Shown: piece by piece, positions 5,955-8,013 of the stretch
Layout of the letters: the number at the start of each line of letters is the position of its first letter
Numbering within the stretch: position 1 is the stretch's first letter
Source: PGYR01 sp041595255
GTDB taxonomy: Bacteria; Bacteroidota; Ignavibacteria; Kapaibacteriales; UBA2268
Direction: 5' to 3'
DNA length: 8,013 nucleotides
NCBI GenBank assembly: GCA_041595255.1
Contig: JBFHKR010000121.1
Coordinates: 1-8,013, forward strand
The notes under the pieces: model-generated
Database searches by the model: none
The model's input: the letters and a program-made list of their open reading frames with translations, nothing else
Told to the model about the DNA's origin: nothing
Translations under genes and position numbers: made by a program

Positions 5955-7928
5955 ATGAAACATATTTTACTACTTTTACTTGGACTCTTTGTATCTAGTG
6001 TATTAATAAACGCTGAAGCTATAACCCCACAAGCAAAAATAGACTCACTACTTGCAGAACTTCCCAATGCAAAAGGTGATACGAATGAGATAAAACTATT
6101 AATTAATTTAGGCTCTACTATTTCTTTATTAAACCCCATTGAAGGAATCAGTTATTCAATGAAAGGTCTAGCTCTTGCTAAGAAATTAAACCTAAAAGGA
6201 TTTGAAGCTGCTTGTTATAATAACCTAGGTAAAAATTATAAATGGAATTCGGATTATGCAAAAGCTATAGAGTATTACAAAAAGGCTTTAACTATAAATG
6301 AGATCTTAATGCATAAATCTGGAATAGCTAATTCATTAGCTAGTATTGGTGGAGTATATCTAGAACAATCAAATTATCCTAAATCATTAGAATATTATCA
6401 ATATGCATTAGAATTAAATGAGGAATTGGGTAATAAAAGTGAAATTGCTCATATTTATGGGAATATTGGAATCATTTATAGATTACAATCTAATTCTAAA
6501 AAAGCAATATACTTCTATAAAAAATCGCTAGAGTTGCATACTGAATTACGCGAAGAATATGGTATTATTAAAAATTTGAGAAACATAGGTGGCTTATATT
6601 TACAGAAAAAAGATTATTCTAAAGCACTTGAATTCTTTGATAGATCATTAAAGCTCAGCGAAAAACTAGGAGATAAGAATGGAGTAGCTATGAGTCTAGG
6701 TAGTATAGGGATTATCTATACAGATCTATCAGATTATACAAAAGCTTTAGATAGTTATAATGAGGCACTCAAACTCAATAAAGAAATTGGTAAAAAAAGA
6801 GGTATCGCTTATGATTATTTGAGTCTTGGGATTTTATATTACAAATTATCTCAAGAAGTAGATCCAACAGATGAGCATAAAGAGTCGAAATACAACAGTT
6901 TAGATAACGAAATAAATCTAAATAAATCCATTGGGTATTTGCACGAAGCAGAAGAACTTTATAAAAAGATGAATAATCTAAATGAGTTAAGTAGGACTTA
7001 CGATGCTCTTCATAATGCTTATTATCAAAAAGGAGATTTCAAATCATCAGTTGATGCACATAGAAATTTTAAGAATCTACAAGACTCAATTTTCTCTTTC
7101 GAAAATACGAATAAGATATTAGCTCTGGAGAAAGCAAGAGAAGATGATTTAAAACAAAAGGAAATAGAAACACAGAAGATAAAAATAGCTGAACAAGAAA
7201 AACGTGAACAGATGATTATGTATTTCTCTATTGGAATAGTTCTTTTCATGACTTTAGTAATGATAGTTATTTTTAGGTTACTAAAGCGTTCAGACAAACT
7301 ACTCTACAACGTACTTCCAGTATCTATAGCCAAGCGATTGAAGAAGAAAGAACACCCCATTTCAGATTACTTTACCCAAGCATCAATCGTATTTATAGAT
7401 ATTGTTAACTTTACAGAAATAGCAAGTAATTCAGACCCTCAGACTCTAGTTTCTGACTTGAATATGATTTTTACAAAATATGATTCCATTTCTAAAAAGT
7501 ACGGACTTGAAAAAATAAAGACCATTGGCGATAGCTACATGGCAGCAGCAGGAATACCCGAAGTTCAGAAAGATAACACATACAGAGCCGCTCAAATGGC
7601 ACTTGAAGTAAAGGAACTTATGGAAGATTATCACACTGCTAATGGGACAAAAATTGATGTTAGAATCGGCTTAGATTGTGGTCCTGTTGTAGCAGGAGTT
7701 ATAGGTGAAAATAAGTTCATCTACGATATGTGGTCTGATGCCGTTAATACAGCTTCACGAATGGAATCGTCTAGTATAGCAGGTCAAGTGCAAGTCTCTG
7801 AGCGCTTCAAAATAGCAGTAACTAAATTTGAAGAATTCGAATATATTGAACGTGGTGAAATTGATATAAAAGGTAAGGGCAAGATGAAGACTTACTTTAT
7901 TGGTAGTAAGACGCTAGAGACAGTCTGA
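5955..7928 (+). CDS. TPR-repeat transmembrane class III adenylate cyclase
   Basis: Predicted to make cAMP from ATP in response to a signal sensed by periplasmic TPRs; 657 residues. Order: signal peptide 1-22 (MKHILLLLLGLFVSSVLINA, cleavage near 20-22), TPR units about 41-380, charged helix about 383-419, one membrane segment 421-441, basic stop (RLLKR), linker LLYNVLPVSIAKRLK (449-463) typical just before class III domains, and catalytic domain about 473-650. All key residues are present: metal-binding Asp482 (FIDIVNF) and Asp526 (TIGDSYM), adenine-selecting Lys522 and Asp591 (YDMWSDAVN), transition-state Asn598 and Arg602, and the phosphate-binding KGKGKMK lysines (639-645). A homodimer with two sites is expected. 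An in-frame ATG at 5850 would bury the signal peptide behind 35 unlike residues, so 5955 is preferred. It is transcribed away from the efflux operon. Adenylate rather than guanylate specificity is inferred from residues 522 and 591. Confidence 0.92.
   Translation: MKHILLLLLGLFVSSVLINAEAITPQAKIDSLLAELPNAKGDTNEIKLLINLGSTISLLNPIEGISYSMKGLALAKKLNLKGFEAACYNNLGKNYKWNSDYAKAIEYYKKALTINEILMHKSGIANSLASIGGVYLEQSNYPKSLEYYQYALELNEELGNKSEIAHIYGNIGIIYRLQSNSKKAIYFYKKSLELHTELREEYGIIKNLRNIGGLYLQKKDYSKALEFFDRSLKLSEKLGDKNGVAMSLGSIGIIYTDLSDYTKALDSYNEALKLNKEIGKKRGIAYDYLSLGILYYKLSQEVDPTDEHKESKYNSLDNEINLNKSIGYLHEAEELYKKMNNLNELSRTYDALHNAYYQKGDFKSSVDAHRNFKNLQDSIFSFENTNKILALEKAREDDLKQKEIETQKIKIAEQEKREQMIMYFSIGIVLFMTLVMIVIFRLLKRSDKLLYNVLPVSIAKRLKKKEHPISDYFTQASIVFIDIVNFTEIASNSDPQTLVSDLNMIFTKYDSISKKYGLEKIKTIGDSYMAAAGIPEVQKDNTYRAAQMALEVKELMEDYHTANGTKIDVRIGLDCGPVVAGVIGENKFIYDMWSDAVNTASRMESSSIAGQVQVSERFKIAVTKFEEFEYIERGEIDIKGKGKMKTYFIGSKTLETV
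6075..7094 (+). repeat. TPR array within the cyclase gene, about 120-nt period
   Basis: About eight TPR units cover residues 41-380 of the cyclase. The [LI]-G pair of helix A recurs at residues 52-53, 91-92, 131-132, 171-172, 211-212, 251-252 and 291-292. That is an exact 40-residue (120-nt) phase over six units, with a 39-residue first step. The last unit carries LH at 352-353, which places an insertion of about 21 polar residues (PTDEHKE region, about 300-318) inside the seventh unit. Helix B signatures such as DYTKALDSYNEALKLN recur. The 40-residue type is common in Bacteroidota sensor proteins and usually binds peptides or proteins; the ligand is unknown. Confidence 0.85.
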
Positions 7929-8013
7929 TATAGTAAGCACGTTGAGCTTAAACTTCCAATTGGCTCAGCAGCTATCGAAACGTACTTACAACTCAATTTC
8001 ACTTCGACAGGCT
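7929..8013. other. 3' intergenic tail, no gene seen
   Basis: These 85 bases follow the cyclase stop. They contain a weak inverted pair, TGAGC (7943-7947) and GCTCA (7963-7967), with a 15-nt loop and no T-tract, so no terminator is called. The phrase TGGCTCAGC at 7961-7969 also occurs at 5818-5826 in the upstream spacer. The closing CACTTCGACAGGCT resembles a dispersed intergenic repeat phrase seen in many bacterial genomes, cut by the window edge. Confidence 0.4.

Noticed and set aside
7943..7967. Inverted pair TGAGC/GCTCA as a terminator after the cyclase
   Set aside because: Only a 5-bp stem with a 15-nt loop and no T-tract follows.

Overview
The window looks like a piece of a Bacteroidota or related (Bacteroidota/Chlorobi-group) chromosome. 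Reasons: AT-rich DNA, no clear Shine-Dalgarno sequences, a TolC-type signal peptide that probably leaves Gln at +1, a match to the Bacteroidota -7 promoter element (TAnnTTTG), and a signal peptide-TPR-membrane-class III cyclase protein of a kind familiar from that group. The phylum call is inference; there is no rRNA or other marker gene here.

Layout: positions 1-5578 on the minus strand hold a compact three-gene operon for a tripartite RND efflux pump. In transcription order it encodes a membrane-anchored periplasmic adaptor (4469-5578), an AcrB-type RND permease (1280-4465), and a TolC-family outer membrane channel whose frame runs off the left edge (1-1287). The junctions are a 3-nt gap and an 8-nt overlap, so the genes are very likely co-transcribed and translationally coupled. 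Together they would span both membranes and export a substrate using the proton gradient; the substrate cannot be read from the sequence.

Positions 5579-5954 form a divergent intergenic region. The efflux-proximal part is AT-rich and carries a -7-like element and a 15-bp dyad, a candidate operator. The middle (about 5700-5902) is unusually G/C-rich for a spacer and contains three pairs of inverted arms; it may be a decayed dispersed intergenic repeat.

Positions 5955-7928 on the plus strand encode a 657-residue putative receptor-type adenylate cyclase: signal peptide, about eight TPR units predicted to be periplasmic, a charged helix, one membrane segment, a conserved linker and a complete class III catalytic domain with adenine-selective residues. 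Base composition steps up sharply between the TPR and catalytic parts. The final 85 bases hold no gene.

No wholly new system is evident. The most unusual points are the TPR-sensing cyclase divergent from an efflux operon, its composition break, the permease lacking the usual TM10 lysine, and the structured intergenic region.
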